Shown here: positions 33,282 to 41,561 of the stretch, piece after piece
Numbering within the stretch: position 1 is the first letter of the stretch
How the letters are laid out: every line of letters starts with the position of its first letter
Assembly: GCA_934216615.1 (NCBI GenBank)
Contig: CAKQCB010000002.1
Span: forward strand, 62,001 to 126,000
Length of the DNA: 64,000 nt
Origin: an uncultured Anaerolineae bacterium
GTDB lineage: Bacteria > Chloroflexota > Anaerolineae > Aggregatilineales > Phototrophicaceae
Direction of reading: 5' to 3'
Notes under the pieces: generated by a model
Database searches by the model: none
What the model saw: the letters and a program-made list of their open reading frames with translations, nothing else
What the model was told of the DNA's origin: nothing
Position numbers and translations under genes: made by a program

Positions 33282-34502
33282 CTACAAATATTTGATGATT
33301 TCTTGGGTCAGCTCTTGAGCGCGCGCCGAGACTGGGTTGTCTTTAAAAATATTGCGCCGTTCGCGTTTGATCAGCGGGCGCTGTGCCTGTCGCCAAACTT
33401 CGTCAGCAATATCCCATACTGCATCAGGGCGTGCAACTCGTTTCGCATTTTCTGAAAGTTTCAGCAAATGGTCAGAGCCTTCGCGCATCCAACTCTTTAC
33501 AGCGCTGGCAACTTCGCGCGGGCTAGGGGCAAAAACACCCGCATTATTCTGCACCACATATTCGACATTTCCCGTCTCTTGGCCGGGAATAGCATCATAG
33601 ATGATCATCGGCAAACCCGCGATGCACGCTTCCGTGATCGTTGCAGGGCCGGCTTTGGTTACAAGGACATCAGCGGCGGCCATCATGCGGGGCATGTCAG
33701 TCACAAACCCATAAGCGCGGGTGTCTTGGTTCCACTGGGTTTGTTCGATCTGTTCTTTCAATGCCGTGTTACGACCTGCGATAATGTGCATTTGAATCGG
33801 CAGATTTAACTGGTCAATCGCGCGGGCAGTCTTGTATAACGGCCCCATGCCATCACCACCGCCAACCAACAGCAAAGCAGGTTTGTCAGGGTCCCAGCCG
33901 AGTGATTCCCGCGCTTCTTCCTTACTCACTAAGCGTTTGGCAAAGTTAGGATGCACAGGCAGACCTGTGATGCGCATCTTCTCTGCGGGGATGCCCGCTT
34001 CTAACCCACGATCAAATGCAGGTTGGGTCGGCGCTAAGGTGAGATCAACACGGCGGTCATACCAGAAATAATGGGTCGAAACTAAATCCGTCACGACGGT
34101 GATGAACGGCGGACGTTCAGGGCGTTTATTGACCGCACGCACACACGGCCCCGTCAAAACAGAGTGAACACTCACAATCACATCCGCAGGGTGTTCACGA
34201 AGCATCCGCTTCAGACGGCTTTCCATCGTCACATACATCCCGCCGGACATTGCGCGCGCGTTACTGCGCGAGTTGGATAATTTGTACCCCATGCCCCACG
34301 AAGATTTACTATGGTTGATCAACCAAGGGTAAATTTCCGGCAAATTTTTGAATGGGAATGGGCTGTAAGAGCGAAAGACATCGACCAATGAAACGTTGAC
34401 TTGGTCGCCATATTTTTCATAAAGTGCATCACGTATGGCTTCAGCAGCAGCACGATGCCCGCCACCCGTGTCGGACATTAAAATCAGCACATGTTTTGGC
34501 AA
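33282..34502 (-). CDS. MGDG synthase/GT28-like processive glycolipid glycosyltransferase
   Basis: A 406-residue GT-B enzyme of the monogalactosyldiacylglycerol-synthase/UgtP group, which adds hexose to diacylglycerol at the membrane. The N-domain starts VLILMSDTGGGHRAAAEAI, the family's acceptor-side Gly-rich loop. The centre has VVTDLVSTHYFWYD and ITGLPVHPNF. The GT28 donor site has LLVGGGDGMG, DVLVTKAGPATITEA and IYDAIPGQETGN. The start is TTG 34502 with AGGAGGT seven bases upstream. It supplies membrane glycolipids, fitting a lineage that uses them. The DUF951 gene lies immediately upstream. Confidence 0.9.
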   Translation of the reverse strand: MPKHVLILMSDTGGGHRAAAEAIRDALYEKYGDQVNVSLVDVFRSYSPFPFKNLPEIYPWLINHSKSSWGMGYKLSNSRSNARAMSGGMYVTMESRLKRMLREHPADVIVSVHSVLTGPCVRAVNKRPERPPFITVVTDLVSTHYFWYDRRVDLTLAPTQPAFDRGLEAGIPAEKMRITGLPVHPNFAKRLVSKEEARESLGWDPDKPALLLVGGGDGMGPLYKTARAIDQLNLPIQMHIIAGRNTALKEQIEQTQWNQDTRAYGFVTDMPRMMAAADVLVTKAGPATITEACIAGLPMIIYDAIPGQETGNVEYVVQNNAGVFAPSPREVASAVKSWMREGSDHLLKLSENAKRVARPDAVWDIADEVWRQAQRPLIKRERRNIFKDNPVSARAQELTQEIIKYL

Positions 34503-34541
34503 ACTTTTACCTCCTCACATTACTGAGCCTGTATTCAAGAA

Positions 34542-34751
34542 TTACAGCTCATCTTCATCTCGTTGAACAATTTGCTTCAAACGCTTATAGAACACTTCGC
34601 GCTCAAGCATTACCCGCCGTTGGCACCCTGTACACTGAATGCCAATATCGGCCCCTATTCGGTAAATGACCCAACGATCACTTCCACAAGGATGTGGTTT
34701 ACGCATCAACACTGAATCGCCCACATATAACGGCGGTCGCTTCAGCGTCAT
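34542..34751 (-). CDS. DUF951 family protein
   Basis: A 69-residue protein with the full DUF951 signature: LMRKPHPCGSDRW, then RIGADIGIQCTGC, then RRVMLEREVFYKRLKQI. Three Cys residues suggest a metal site. The family is widespread in Firmicutes and Chloroflexota and often sits near replication and translation genes; its function is unknown. The ATG has only a weak ribosome site. It lies 39 bases upstream of the glycosyltransferase on the same strand. Confidence 0.9.
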   Translation of the reverse strand: MTLKRPPLYVGDSVLMRKPHPCGSDRWVIYRIGADIGIQCTGCQRRVMLEREVFYKRLKQIVQRDEDEL

Positions 34752-34898
34752 GAAGTTTGTCTTTTCTGTGCATTACACGGTTCACAATAAAAACATGTAT
34801 GCATCTGCTTTTAGAAACCCCATACCATTGTATACGTTACACGCAATTTTCTCATCTCTCACGTAAAAAGTACAATAAAACACTCAACTACGGCGTGA

Positions 34899-34904
34899 TA
34901 TAAT
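34899..34904 (+). promoter_or_regulatory. candidate -10 hexamer for the M50-HD gene pair
   Basis: TATAAT followed by GACCGCCAT, very like the TATAAT-CACCGTCAT before the GT4 gene. No clear -35 exists. The 5' leader would be about 35 bases. Confidence 0.45.
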
Positions 34905-34946
34905 GACCGCCATTCATAAAAAATCAACGACGGAGTGTATCCATCT

Positions 34947-35600
34947 GTGTTAGGTCTAACCCCTGAAGCTCTCATTATTCGTTTGATCGTGTTAGGCGTT
35001 GGCATGACGCTCCACGAATTTGCTCACAATTATGTCGCTTGGAAGATGGGCGACCCTGAACCCGCACGACAAGGACGCTTGACCTTGAATCCCTTTGTCC
35101 ACATCAATTGGTTAGGGTGGATCATGTTCGCGTTGATCGGTTTTGGTATTCTGGGTTCAGCGCCGATTTCACCTTACCGCATGCCCCGCGAAAACCGTCG
35201 TTGGCGTTGGTTTGCCGCCGTCGCCGCTGGCCCTGTATCCAACCTTCTGCTGGCGATTATCTTCGGGCTTATCATCCGTATTTTAGGCGTGGAAAGTCTC
35301 GTGAGCCTTCCGAACTTTGTCGCCCAACTGCTGTATCAAATGGTGTTATGGAATTGTTTATTGTTCGTCTTTAACTTGATTCCCCTATTCCCCATTGATG
35401 GCTGGCAGTTGGTCTACTCGATGCTTTCGCCCAATTTAGCGGTTTGGTGGGAACGCAACCGCCAAAACAGCTATTATGTCTTTATGGGGTTAATCTTGCT
35501 AAGTTTCGCCAGTAGTTGGGGGATGGGGCTTCCAAACATTCTGGGGATCATCATCAGCCAGCCAACCCAAGCCTTAGTGCGCTTATTAGTCGGTTTTTAA
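34947..35600 (+). CDS. M50 family (site-2 protease-like) membrane metalloprotease
   Basis: A 217-residue membrane protease with about five helices. The zinc motif is HEFAH in the first helix, and the third ligand lies in FNLIPLFPIDGWQ (NxxPxxPxDG). There is no PDZ domain, CBS domain or signal sequence, so it belongs to the short group of site-2 proteases. Substrates are unknown; anti-sigma factors or small membrane proteins are typical. I prefer GTG 34947, with CGGAG 11 bases upstream; GTG 34935 overlaps that site. The HD gene follows after 12 bases. Confidence 0.88.
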   Translation: MLGLTPEALIIRLIVLGVGMTLHEFAHNYVAWKMGDPEPARQGRLTLNPFVHINWLGWIMFALIGFGILGSAPISPYRMPRENRRWRWFAAVAAGPVSNLLLAIIFGLIIRILGVESLVSLPNFVAQLLYQMVLWNCLLFVFNLIPLFPIDGWQLVYSMLSPNLAVWWERNRQNSYYVFMGLILLSFASSWGMGLPNILGIIISQPTQALVRLLVGF

Positions 35601-35612
35601 ACCCGTTCTGCC

Positions 35613-36137
35613 ATGACTTTACGCTATCGTTTCCAGCAAGGGATATGGGCGCTGTTTGCATTCTCGCAACCTGTAGATACGCGCCTTGCTCAACAAACCC
35701 TGTCACCAGAATTATTTTCACTTTTTGAGAAGTTACAAAAAAGTGAACAGCTTCACAGTCTCAAGGTCTTGCAAACGGTGATGCGACAAACAGCGGTCAC
35801 CTCGCAAGCACTGAAAAATGCCGCCTTGCTCCACGACTGTGGCAAGATTCGATACCCGCTCAGCGTGGCGCAAAAGACGTTTGTCGTCTTGGTTCGGCGT
35901 TTCAAGCCAGCGTTATTTGAACGCATGACCCAAGGTGATCCTGAAAACTTGATCTATCGTCCGTTTGTGGCGAATCGTCATCACCCGCAGTGGAGCGGGG
36001 ACTCTCTGCGCGAGGTTGGCGCCGACGATGACACCATTTGGTTAGCTACACACCATGCCGACTCGCTTGATCTGTGGCAAAATCATCCGCTCTATGACGA
36101 TTTAGCTCGTCTGCAAAAAGCAGATGATCAACACTAA
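35613..36137 (+). CDS. HD-domain phosphohydrolase
   Basis: A 174-residue cytosolic protein. The metal site is visible as LLHDCGKIRY, with further His residues in NRHHPQW and ATHHADS. That fits the HD superfamily of nucleotide phosphohydrolases and phosphodiesterases. The substrate is unknown. It is co-transcribed with the M50 protease. The spacing (12 bases) suggests a shared task or simple operon economy. Confidence 0.82.
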   Translation: MTLRYRFQQGIWALFAFSQPVDTRLAQQTLSPELFSLFEKLQKSEQLHSLKVLQTVMRQTAVTSQALKNAALLHDCGKIRYPLSVAQKTFVVLVRRFKPALFERMTQGDPENLIYRPFVANRHHPQWSGDSLREVGADDDTIWLATHHADSLDLWQNHPLYDDLARLQKADDQH

Positions 36138-36200
36138 TTCAAAACCCTAACGTGCCATGCACGAAGGTTCGATCTCAAGAAGGAAAGAAAGGTTTATCCA

Positions 36201-37232
36201 ATGGCACAACAAACAATTTCTGTAGGGATTTTAGGCTTAGGGCGCATCGGCCGTTCGGTTGGGCTTGCGCTGAAACGCTACAACACCACTAAAAATGCAC
36301 AGCAAGCCTTCGTGGTCACGGGGTTTGATTCTCGCGATATCTTAAGCAGTTCCGCCATGCAAGCCAAAGCTGTCGATCACGTCTCACGAAGCGTGATAGG
36401 CGCGGTTGAGGATAAAGACATCGTCGTGTTTGCCCTCGCAGCCAGCGAACTTCCTGCGGCCTATCGTAATGTGGCGGGTGAAATTCGGGTGGGTGGCGTG
36501 TTACTCGACCTTTCGACCTATGCGTTACCCTCATTGGAATTGGCGAAGAAACACCTCAAAGCAGAAACCCATTTGGTGAGCATGACCCCCGTCTTGAACC
36601 CCAAATATCTATTCGATGGACTGGACGATGAAGACCACGCTAGCGAAGATTTATTTGATCGCGGGGCATTCTTGATCGCACCTGCGGTCAATACAGAATC
36701 CGAAGCGGTTGAATTGGCGGTTGGATTCGCGGAAATTGTCGGCGCGGCGGGCGTTTTTGTTGACCCTGCTGAACATGATGGCTGGATGGCTTCATTAGAG
36801 AGCTTACCCGCGATTTTAGGCTTGGGGACATTCGCATCAATGACCGAACGCGACGGCTGGCAAGATTCACGCAAGGCCGCCAACGCATCCTTTGGTCGTC
36901 TGACGCATCACCTACATGACACCCACCCTGACGATCTACGCGACTTCTTGCTCAACAATCGGACAAACGCCGTCAACGCTTTAGATCATGCGATTGCGTC
37001 CTTCCAAACCATTCGTGACATCCTCGTGAATAACGATCAATTGGCGTTAGAAGAACTCATCATCCGCAATTCTACAGCCTATGAAAAATGGGTCAACGAG
37101 CGCAACAAGGGACAATGGGACAGCCCGAATAAATCACAAGATTCACAATCCGTCGGGGATATCGCCATGCGCGGGATGTTCGGCGGTTTCTTAGCGAAGA
37201 AGCTCAAAGGCGGGAAAGACGATAAAAAATAA
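36201..37232 (+). CDS. prephenate/arogenate dehydrogenase-like NAD(P) oxidoreductase
   Basis: A 343-residue protein. The N-terminal Rossmann motif is ILGLGRIGRSVGLAL (GxGxxG). It is followed by DIVVFALAASEL and LLDLSTYALPSLELAKKHL, as in TyrA and 6-phosphogluconate-dehydrogenase-like folds. The C-terminal helical domain is longer than in short TyrA proteins. The usual His and Arg of prephenate dehydrogenases are not obvious (SMTPVLNPKY replaces the GxHPMxG motif). I would not assign TyrA activity. A charged Gly-rich tail ends the protein. Confidence 0.75.
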   Translation: MAQQTISVGILGLGRIGRSVGLALKRYNTTKNAQQAFVVTGFDSRDILSSSAMQAKAVDHVSRSVIGAVEDKDIVVFALAASELPAAYRNVAGEIRVGGVLLDLSTYALPSLELAKKHLKAETHLVSMTPVLNPKYLFDGLDDEDHASEDLFDRGAFLIAPAVNTESEAVELAVGFAEIVGAAGVFVDPAEHDGWMASLESLPAILGLGTFASMTERDGWQDSRKAANASFGRLTHHLHDTHPDDLRDFLLNNRTNAVNALDHAIASFQTIRDILVNNDQLALEELIIRNSTAYEKWVNERNKGQWDSPNKSQDSQSVGDIAMRGMFGGFLAKKLKGGKDDKK

Positions 37233-37292
37233 AAGGCGTTTCAGCACAACCGAGCCAAACCCCTTTTATGATTCCTCTATCTAAAAATACAG

Positions 37293-37318
37293 TTGGACTC
37301 TCGATGTTGAGAGTCCAA
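37293..37318 (-). terminator. intrinsic terminator of the sulfur operon
   Basis: TTGGACTCTC-GATGTT-GAGAGTCCAA, a perfect ten-base stem. Read on the minus strand it is followed by TGTATTTTTA, so it ends the rhodanese-SufE operon. Confidence 0.8.
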
Positions 37319-37345
37319 CGCATGAGGAGCAACGACGCTCACATT

Positions 37346-37792
37346 CTAAGACTTGAGGCGCTTCTGCGCTTCATGTTGAATGAGCGAGATAATGCCCATT
37401 AACCCCGCGCCTTTGCCCATCGAAATTTCTTTTCCAAACAAACTGAACACAATTTCACTGGGAACGGTGGCAACTTCATTCAAGGGTTTACCGGACAGCG
37501 TTTCGCCTAAAATGACGGCCATCGCCTTTGCCGACAGCCCTTGTGGATTTAACACATCAAAATAGAAATCTACTGTGCCATCAGGACGATCAACCGCCCA
37601 CACAAATGCTTCAGATTCACAAGCAGGGGCGCGGTTGATTTCGGGATACGGTTGTACCGCGACGGATTCAGGCACTTTGACTTCCGCAAAACGATCCGCA
37701 ATCTCGATGAGATATTCAGCGCGTTCCGTGCGGTCGGTGATACTTTCCATATCACGCACAACCTCAGTCAATGCTTCGGGATAATTGCTCAT
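37346..37792 (-). CDS. SufE-like sulfur acceptor protein
   Basis: A 148-residue protein of the SufE/CsdE fold, which takes persulfide sulfur from a cysteine desulfurase. The conserved Cys58 sits in PACESEAFVW, where family members have GCxSxVW. VILGETLSGKPLNEV follows, as in SufE. It lies 18 bases downstream of a rhodanese gene on the same strand. It could therefore take sulfur from the rhodanese rather than from a desulfurase. No other suf gene is in the window. Confidence 0.85.
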   Translation of the reverse strand: MSNYPEALTEVVRDMESITDRTERAEYLIEIADRFAEVKVPESVAVQPYPEINRAPACESEAFVWAVDRPDGTVDFYFDVLNPQGLSAKAMAVILGETLSGKPLNEVATVPSEIVFSLFGKEISMGKGAGLMGIISLIQHEAQKRLKS

Positions 37793-37810
37793 AAATACTC
37801 GCTGACTTTC

Positions 37811-38674
37811 TTACTTTTCAATCGGCACGTTGACGAGATTGCCCCACTCAGTCCATGACCCGTCATAGTTGCGCACTTTTTCGTAACCGAGCAGATATTT
37901 CAACACAAACCATGAGTGACTGCTACGTTCACCAATACGGCAGTAGGCGATGATGTCATCACTCTTATTCAGGCCTTTTTCGCCCTCATAGATCGCGCGC
38001 AGATCATCCGCACTCTTGAATGTCGAGGTATCCGCATCGACGGCTCTCGCCCAAGGTACACTCTGCGCACCCGGAATGTGACCCCCGCGCAAAGCACCTT
38101 CTTGGGGGTAATCCGGCATGTGTAATTTTTCGCCCGAAAATTCGGCTGGGCTGCGCACATCGACTAAGGGTAAACCGGCGTTAACATGCTCTAAAACTTC
38201 GTCGCGGAAAGCGCGAATTTGGGTGTCATCGCGTTCGAGAGCGTTATAGGTCGTCGCTTCATATTGAGGCACTTCGCGGGTTAATTCACGCCCTTCGCGT
38301 TCCCACTTGGCGCGTCCACCATCCATGACTTTCGCGTTGGTATGGCCGAACAATTGAAATACCCAAAAGGCATACGTCGCCCACCAATTATTTTTGTCAC
38401 CGTAGAAAACGACGGTGGTTTCTGGTGTGATGCCGTTGCGCGACATCAGGGCTTCAAAACCTGCTTTGTCTAAGTAGTCTCGTCGCACTTGATCGTTCAG
38501 ATCGTGCGTCCAATCGACTTGCACCGCGCCGGGGATGTGTCCTGATGGGTACAAGAGCGGGTCTTCATTACTTTCGACGATTCGAATATTCGGATCGTTT
38601 AAATGTTCGGCGACCCATTCTGTCGAAACCAAGACATCAGGGTGCGCGTAACCACGTTCAGCAATTTCACTCAT
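37811..38674 (-). CDS. sseA: thiosulfate/3-mercaptopyruvate sulfurtransferase (two-domain rhodanese)
   Basis: A 287-residue tandem rhodanese. The N-domain is inactive, with [10 protein letters not shown] at the active-site position. The C-domain carries the catalytic Cys in [13 protein letters not shown], with a CRIGERS loop typical of thiosulfate sulfurtransferases. The enzyme moves sulfane sulfur from thiosulfate or mercaptopyruvate to thiol acceptors. The start at ATG 38674 follows GGGGGGAGG. The next gene is SufE-like, which suggests a sulfur relay. An in-frame upstream extension to 38716 lacks a ribosome site. Confidence 0.9.
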   Translation of the reverse strand: MSEIAERGYAHPDVLVSTEWVAEHLNDPNIRIVESNEDPLLYPSGHIPGAVQVDWTHDLNDQVRRDYLDKAGFEALMSRNGITPETTVVFYGDKNNWWATYAFWVFQLFGHTNAKVMDGGRAKWEREGRELTREVPQYEATTYNALERDDTQIRAFRDEVLEHVNAGLPLVDVRSPAEFSGEKLHMPDYPQEGALRGGHIPGAQSVPWARAVDADTSTFKSADDLRAIYEGEKGLNKSDDIIAYCRIGERSSHSWFVLKYLLGYEKVRNYDGSWTEWGNLVNVPIEK

Positions 38675-38744
38675 CTTATTTCCTCCCCCCATTTCAATAT
38701 GGGCTATAACCATCACCGCGAATTTGAATCATCTTCCTCAATAA

Positions 38745-39245
38745 TTAAGATGACTTTTCCGCGGTACTACTTACAACTTTGATTGTCTCTGACGTTCCCT
38801 GTGGCGGAATTTCATACACACCCGACACATTTTTTAATGCGATTGAGGTCGCGTCAACACGCAAAATCAAATGGGCATCCTGTGGCGCTAAAATGGTAAA
38901 CGTCGCGCTCGAGGCCAACCCCACCAAACTGCGCTTGCCCGCTACAAAATACACGCCCGCATCATCTTCTTCGCTTTGAATCCGCCATCCCATAGGAATC
39001 TGCAATTTCGCGCGAATCTCCATCAGCGTAGAGGTATGACGATGCACTTCTACCGTCGCATGGGCAGCATGAAAATATAACGTGCTGTTGGGTTTCATCG
39101 TAAATTGATACGTCGCATTTTTTTGTGCGTGTGCCGCGACGGTGGAAACGGTATTCATCATCTGCGATAAGCGCCCTAAATTCTGCATCACTTTAGGGCT
39201 GGAGTCTGCTAATAGATTGAGAAGACGCGGGAATTTTTCACTCAT
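38745..39245 (-). CDS. uncharacterised protein with DUF4097-like beta region
   Basis: A 166-residue protein without signal peptide or membrane segment. The first 50 residues are helical and polar. The rest is a run of beta strands (LYFHAAHATVEVHRH, IRAKLQIPMGWRI, ATFTILAPQDAHLILRV), resembling the beta-helical repeats of DUF4097-type proteins. I do not recognise a family with confidence. Its ATG overlaps the stop of the upstream hydrolase by four bases (ATGA), so the two are translated together. Confidence 0.65.
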   Translation of the reverse strand: MSEKFPRLLNLLADSSPKVMQNLGRLSQMMNTVSTVAAHAQKNATYQFTMKPNSTLYFHAAHATVEVHRHTSTLMEIRAKLQIPMGWRIQSEEDDAGVYFVAGKRSLVGLASSATFTILAPQDAHLILRVDATSIALKNVSGVYEIPPQGTSETIKVVSSTAEKSS

Positions 39246-40015
39246 GATTTACCTTCCTGCCTACTCAGCCAACTACAAATAGTCTTTGCGGTTAAGTCAG
39301 GGAATTCCCGCATAATATGATGTCCCGCTTCGGGAATCGTGGCAAGGGTGGCGCTGGGCAAATGCTCAGCGAGATATTCACCGTAATGAAGGGGTGACAT
39401 CTTATCTTGTCCCCCTTGAATAACCAGCGTCGGGATCATCAGTTGAGGCAACAGGTTACGCAAGTCCACCCCATCGGCAGATTCAAAATCGGCCCTTAAA
39501 ACCTCGATGCCTAGCGCATGAATCGCCCTACGGCTTTGTGCCCGCAATGTCTCGTTAACACCCTTGCTAAAAATAGAATCGATCAACCACTCAACTGCTT
39601 GATCTGCATCTGTCCTCAACAAGTGGAGCAAGTCTCGATTCACGACAAGTTTTGCGCCAGACCCCACCAAGATCAACCCACGTACTAATGACGGTGCTTG
39701 ATGCGTGGCGGTCAGCGCAATTGCCCCGCCCAAGCTGTGCCCCAATATATACACTTGTGAATACCCCATCGCTTGGATGACGGAGATCACATCTTCGGCA
39801 TGGTCAGCAATCGATTGCCGAATCACTTTTTGACTTTGCCCGTGCGCGGAAAGATCAAGCGCGATACTGCCCGCACAAGGCAGTTGACGAACCGACTTTG
39901 GAAAATCTAACCGACTTCCACCTGCACCATGAATGAGTAAAAGTGGTGGTATGCTTGTATCATAATGAGCGTTAGCAACATAAAAATCCCCTCTATGGGT
40001 GGTGATGATACTCAT
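39242..40015 (-). CDS. alpha/beta hydrolase
   Basis: A 257-residue hydrolase. LLIHGAGGSRLDF supplies the oxyanion loop, and the nucleophile elbow is ILGHSLGGAIAL. The catalytic acid lies near LVIQGGQDKMSPL and the His in PEAGHHIM. The cap is short and helical. It resembles the lactonase/esterase/C-C hydrolase group; the substrate is unknown. It is translationally coupled to the DUF4097-like protein downstream. Confidence 0.88.
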   Translation of the reverse strand: MSIITTHRGDFYVANAHYDTSIPPLLLIHGAGGSRLDFPKSVRQLPCAGSIALDLSAHGQSQKVIRQSIADHAEDVISVIQAMGYSQVYILGHSLGGAIALTATHQAPSLVRGLILVGSGAKLVVNRDLLHLLRTDADQAVEWLIDSIFSKGVNETLRAQSRRAIHALGIEVLRADFESADGVDLRNLLPQLMIPTLVIQGGQDKMSPLHYGEYLAEHLPSATLATIPEAGHHIMREFPDLTAKTICSWLSRQEGKS

Positions 40016-40098
40016 AGGATGGATTTTCTTTGACTGTTGACGCTTTTATCAATTTCGAGCAAACTAACGCTCCATCCGTTTAAAAGCAGGACAATTCA

Positions 40099-40785
40099 AT
40101 GACAACAACTTCTGTAGAGTTTCATGATACCAAGGACAGCCTTTCCCAAACACTCATAAATATTGCTGATGGACTCCCTGAAGGCAATATTTCGGTGCGC
40201 GACCTTCTCGCGCAGATTGGCGAACAAAGTATGCTGTTATTCAGCATAATTTTGACCATTCCCTTTTTAACGCCAATTCCACTTCCGGGAATCAGCACTG
40301 TTTTTGGGTTGTTAATCATGCTCATTGGCTTTGGTGTGATCCTCAACCGTCTTCCATGGTTGCCACGTCAACTGCTCGACCGCTCGATTAACAGCAGTCA
40401 ATTGAGCCAAGTGCTGACGAAAGGCTCACAGCTCTTCGCAAAAATTGAGCGTTTCATCAAGCCCCGTATGTTGTCATTAACTCGCACTGGCTCGACCAAC
40501 CGCCTCAATGGGTTTGTCTTATTCGCCGCCGGTTCATTGTTGATTCTACCCTTACCGATGCTTCCCTTCTCCAACTTCCTACCCGGGTGGGCTATTCTGT
40601 TTTTGGTCGCAGGGATGCTTCAACGAGATGGGGTGTTCGTTTTAATCGGCTATCTGCTCGTCGTCATCACGTTCGTTTACTTCGCCATTATCGCCATTGG
40701 GATCGTCGCCGCAGGTCAAAGCATTTTCACCATCTTCCAAGATGCACCCGACCCCGCTGTGATCTTGCCCTTCTTCTGGCGTTAA
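40099..40785 (+). CDS. exoD: exopolysaccharide synthesis protein ExoD
   Basis: A 228-residue membrane protein of the ExoD family. After a short polar start, GNISVRDLLAQIGEQSMLLFSIILTIPFLTP is the family's opening segment by parts, followed by PLPGISTVFGLLIMLIGFGVIL. Later segments are LPLPMLPFSNFLPGWAILFL and a final membrane region. ExoD affects exopolysaccharide amount in rhizobia, by an unknown mechanism. CAGGAC precedes the ATG. A strong terminator follows. Confidence 0.9.
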   Translation: MTTTSVEFHDTKDSLSQTLINIADGLPEGNISVRDLLAQIGEQSMLLFSIILTIPFLTPIPLPGISTVFGLLIMLIGFGVILNRLPWLPRQLLDRSINSSQLSQVLTKGSQLFAKIERFIKPRMLSLTRTGSTNRLNGFVLFAAGSLLILPLPMLPFSNFLPGWAILFLVAGMLQRDGVFVLIGYLLVVITFVYFAIIAIGIVAAGQSIFTIFQDAPDPAVILPFFWR

Positions 40786-40808
40786 CTCAATCACACGTTA
40801 CACTTCAT

Positions 40809-40870
40809 CCCCATAAATTTACAAACACGTTGAAGGCACACGTCACCGTAAATTTATGGGGATTTTTTTA
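40809..40870. terminator. intrinsic terminator of exoD
   Basis: CCCCATAAATTTAC / GTAAATTTATGGGG, a perfect 14-base stem with a 25-base loop, followed by ATTTTTTTA. Its end touches the stop codon of the convergent SRPBCC gene. Confidence 0.85.
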
Positions 40871-41320
40871 GGTATTTAAAACGACCCTGTGCAGTTGATT
40901 TAAGAAATGTTCCCAGCCTTCTTGGTGCGATTTGCGGTCCTCTACATCAAAATCTACATTTTGATAAATCCCATGTTTTAAGTGAAGGATTGTCCCATTC
41001 CCTGTAGGCAGTGGACGAAATTCAATATCCACCTGTCGCACAGGTCGCATTGCTTCATGATCCCAATGCCAAGTGAACCCCAAAGCGCGGTTTGGCACAA
41101 TATGAGTAAAATTCCCACGCAGTACCCAATCGGGCTTATCCCACTGAAAAACATATTCTCCACCAACCCGGAGATCAATGTGTGCTCTGGGAACCCACCA
41201 TAATTTCAACAGTTCAGGTTTGGTGAAATGTTCAAATAACAACGGTGAGCTTACTTGAGGGAATTCAGAAATCAAAATCAATTCTTGGGCACTAATCGAC
41301 TGATCCATAACCTGTGTCAT
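40868..41320 (-). CDS. SRPBCC/AHSA1-type domain protein
   Basis: A 150-residue START-fold protein. The AHSA1 pattern is clear: FPQVSSPLLFEHFTKPELLKLWW, then DLRVGGEYVFQW, then LGFTWHW, and a closing GWEHFLNQLHRVV. The fold makes a hydrophobic pocket for lipids or aromatic compounds. The function is unknown. The gene stands alone. Confidence 0.88.
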   Translation of the reverse strand: MTQVMDQSISAQELILISEFPQVSSPLLFEHFTKPELLKLWWVPRAHIDLRVGGEYVFQWDKPDWVLRGNFTHIVPNRALGFTWHWDHEAMRPVRQVDIEFRPLPTGNGTILHLKHGIYQNVDFDVEDRKSHQEGWEHFLNQLHRVVLNT

Positions 41321-41561
41321 AAGATTTTCTTACCTCATCTACCCCAGCAATTTCATTTTCGAAATTTGTAAATTTTATTATTGACTACAATTTCACACTT
41401 ACCCATTACAATAGAGTGAGTAGAGCATAAGCATTTAGCGGTATCATTTGTAATGAGCGAAACAGTCTACTTTATCCGATCATGTTCTCTGTTTCCTCTG
41501 GAATTTATCGAAATGCCTACATTTTTATTTCAGCGTCTTTATTGCAATAGGGTTCATAGTC

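Noticed and set aside
36201..37232. Calling this gene tyrA
   Set aside because: The Rossmann fold fits, but the prephenate-binding His and Arg motifs are not evident, so only the family-level name is given.
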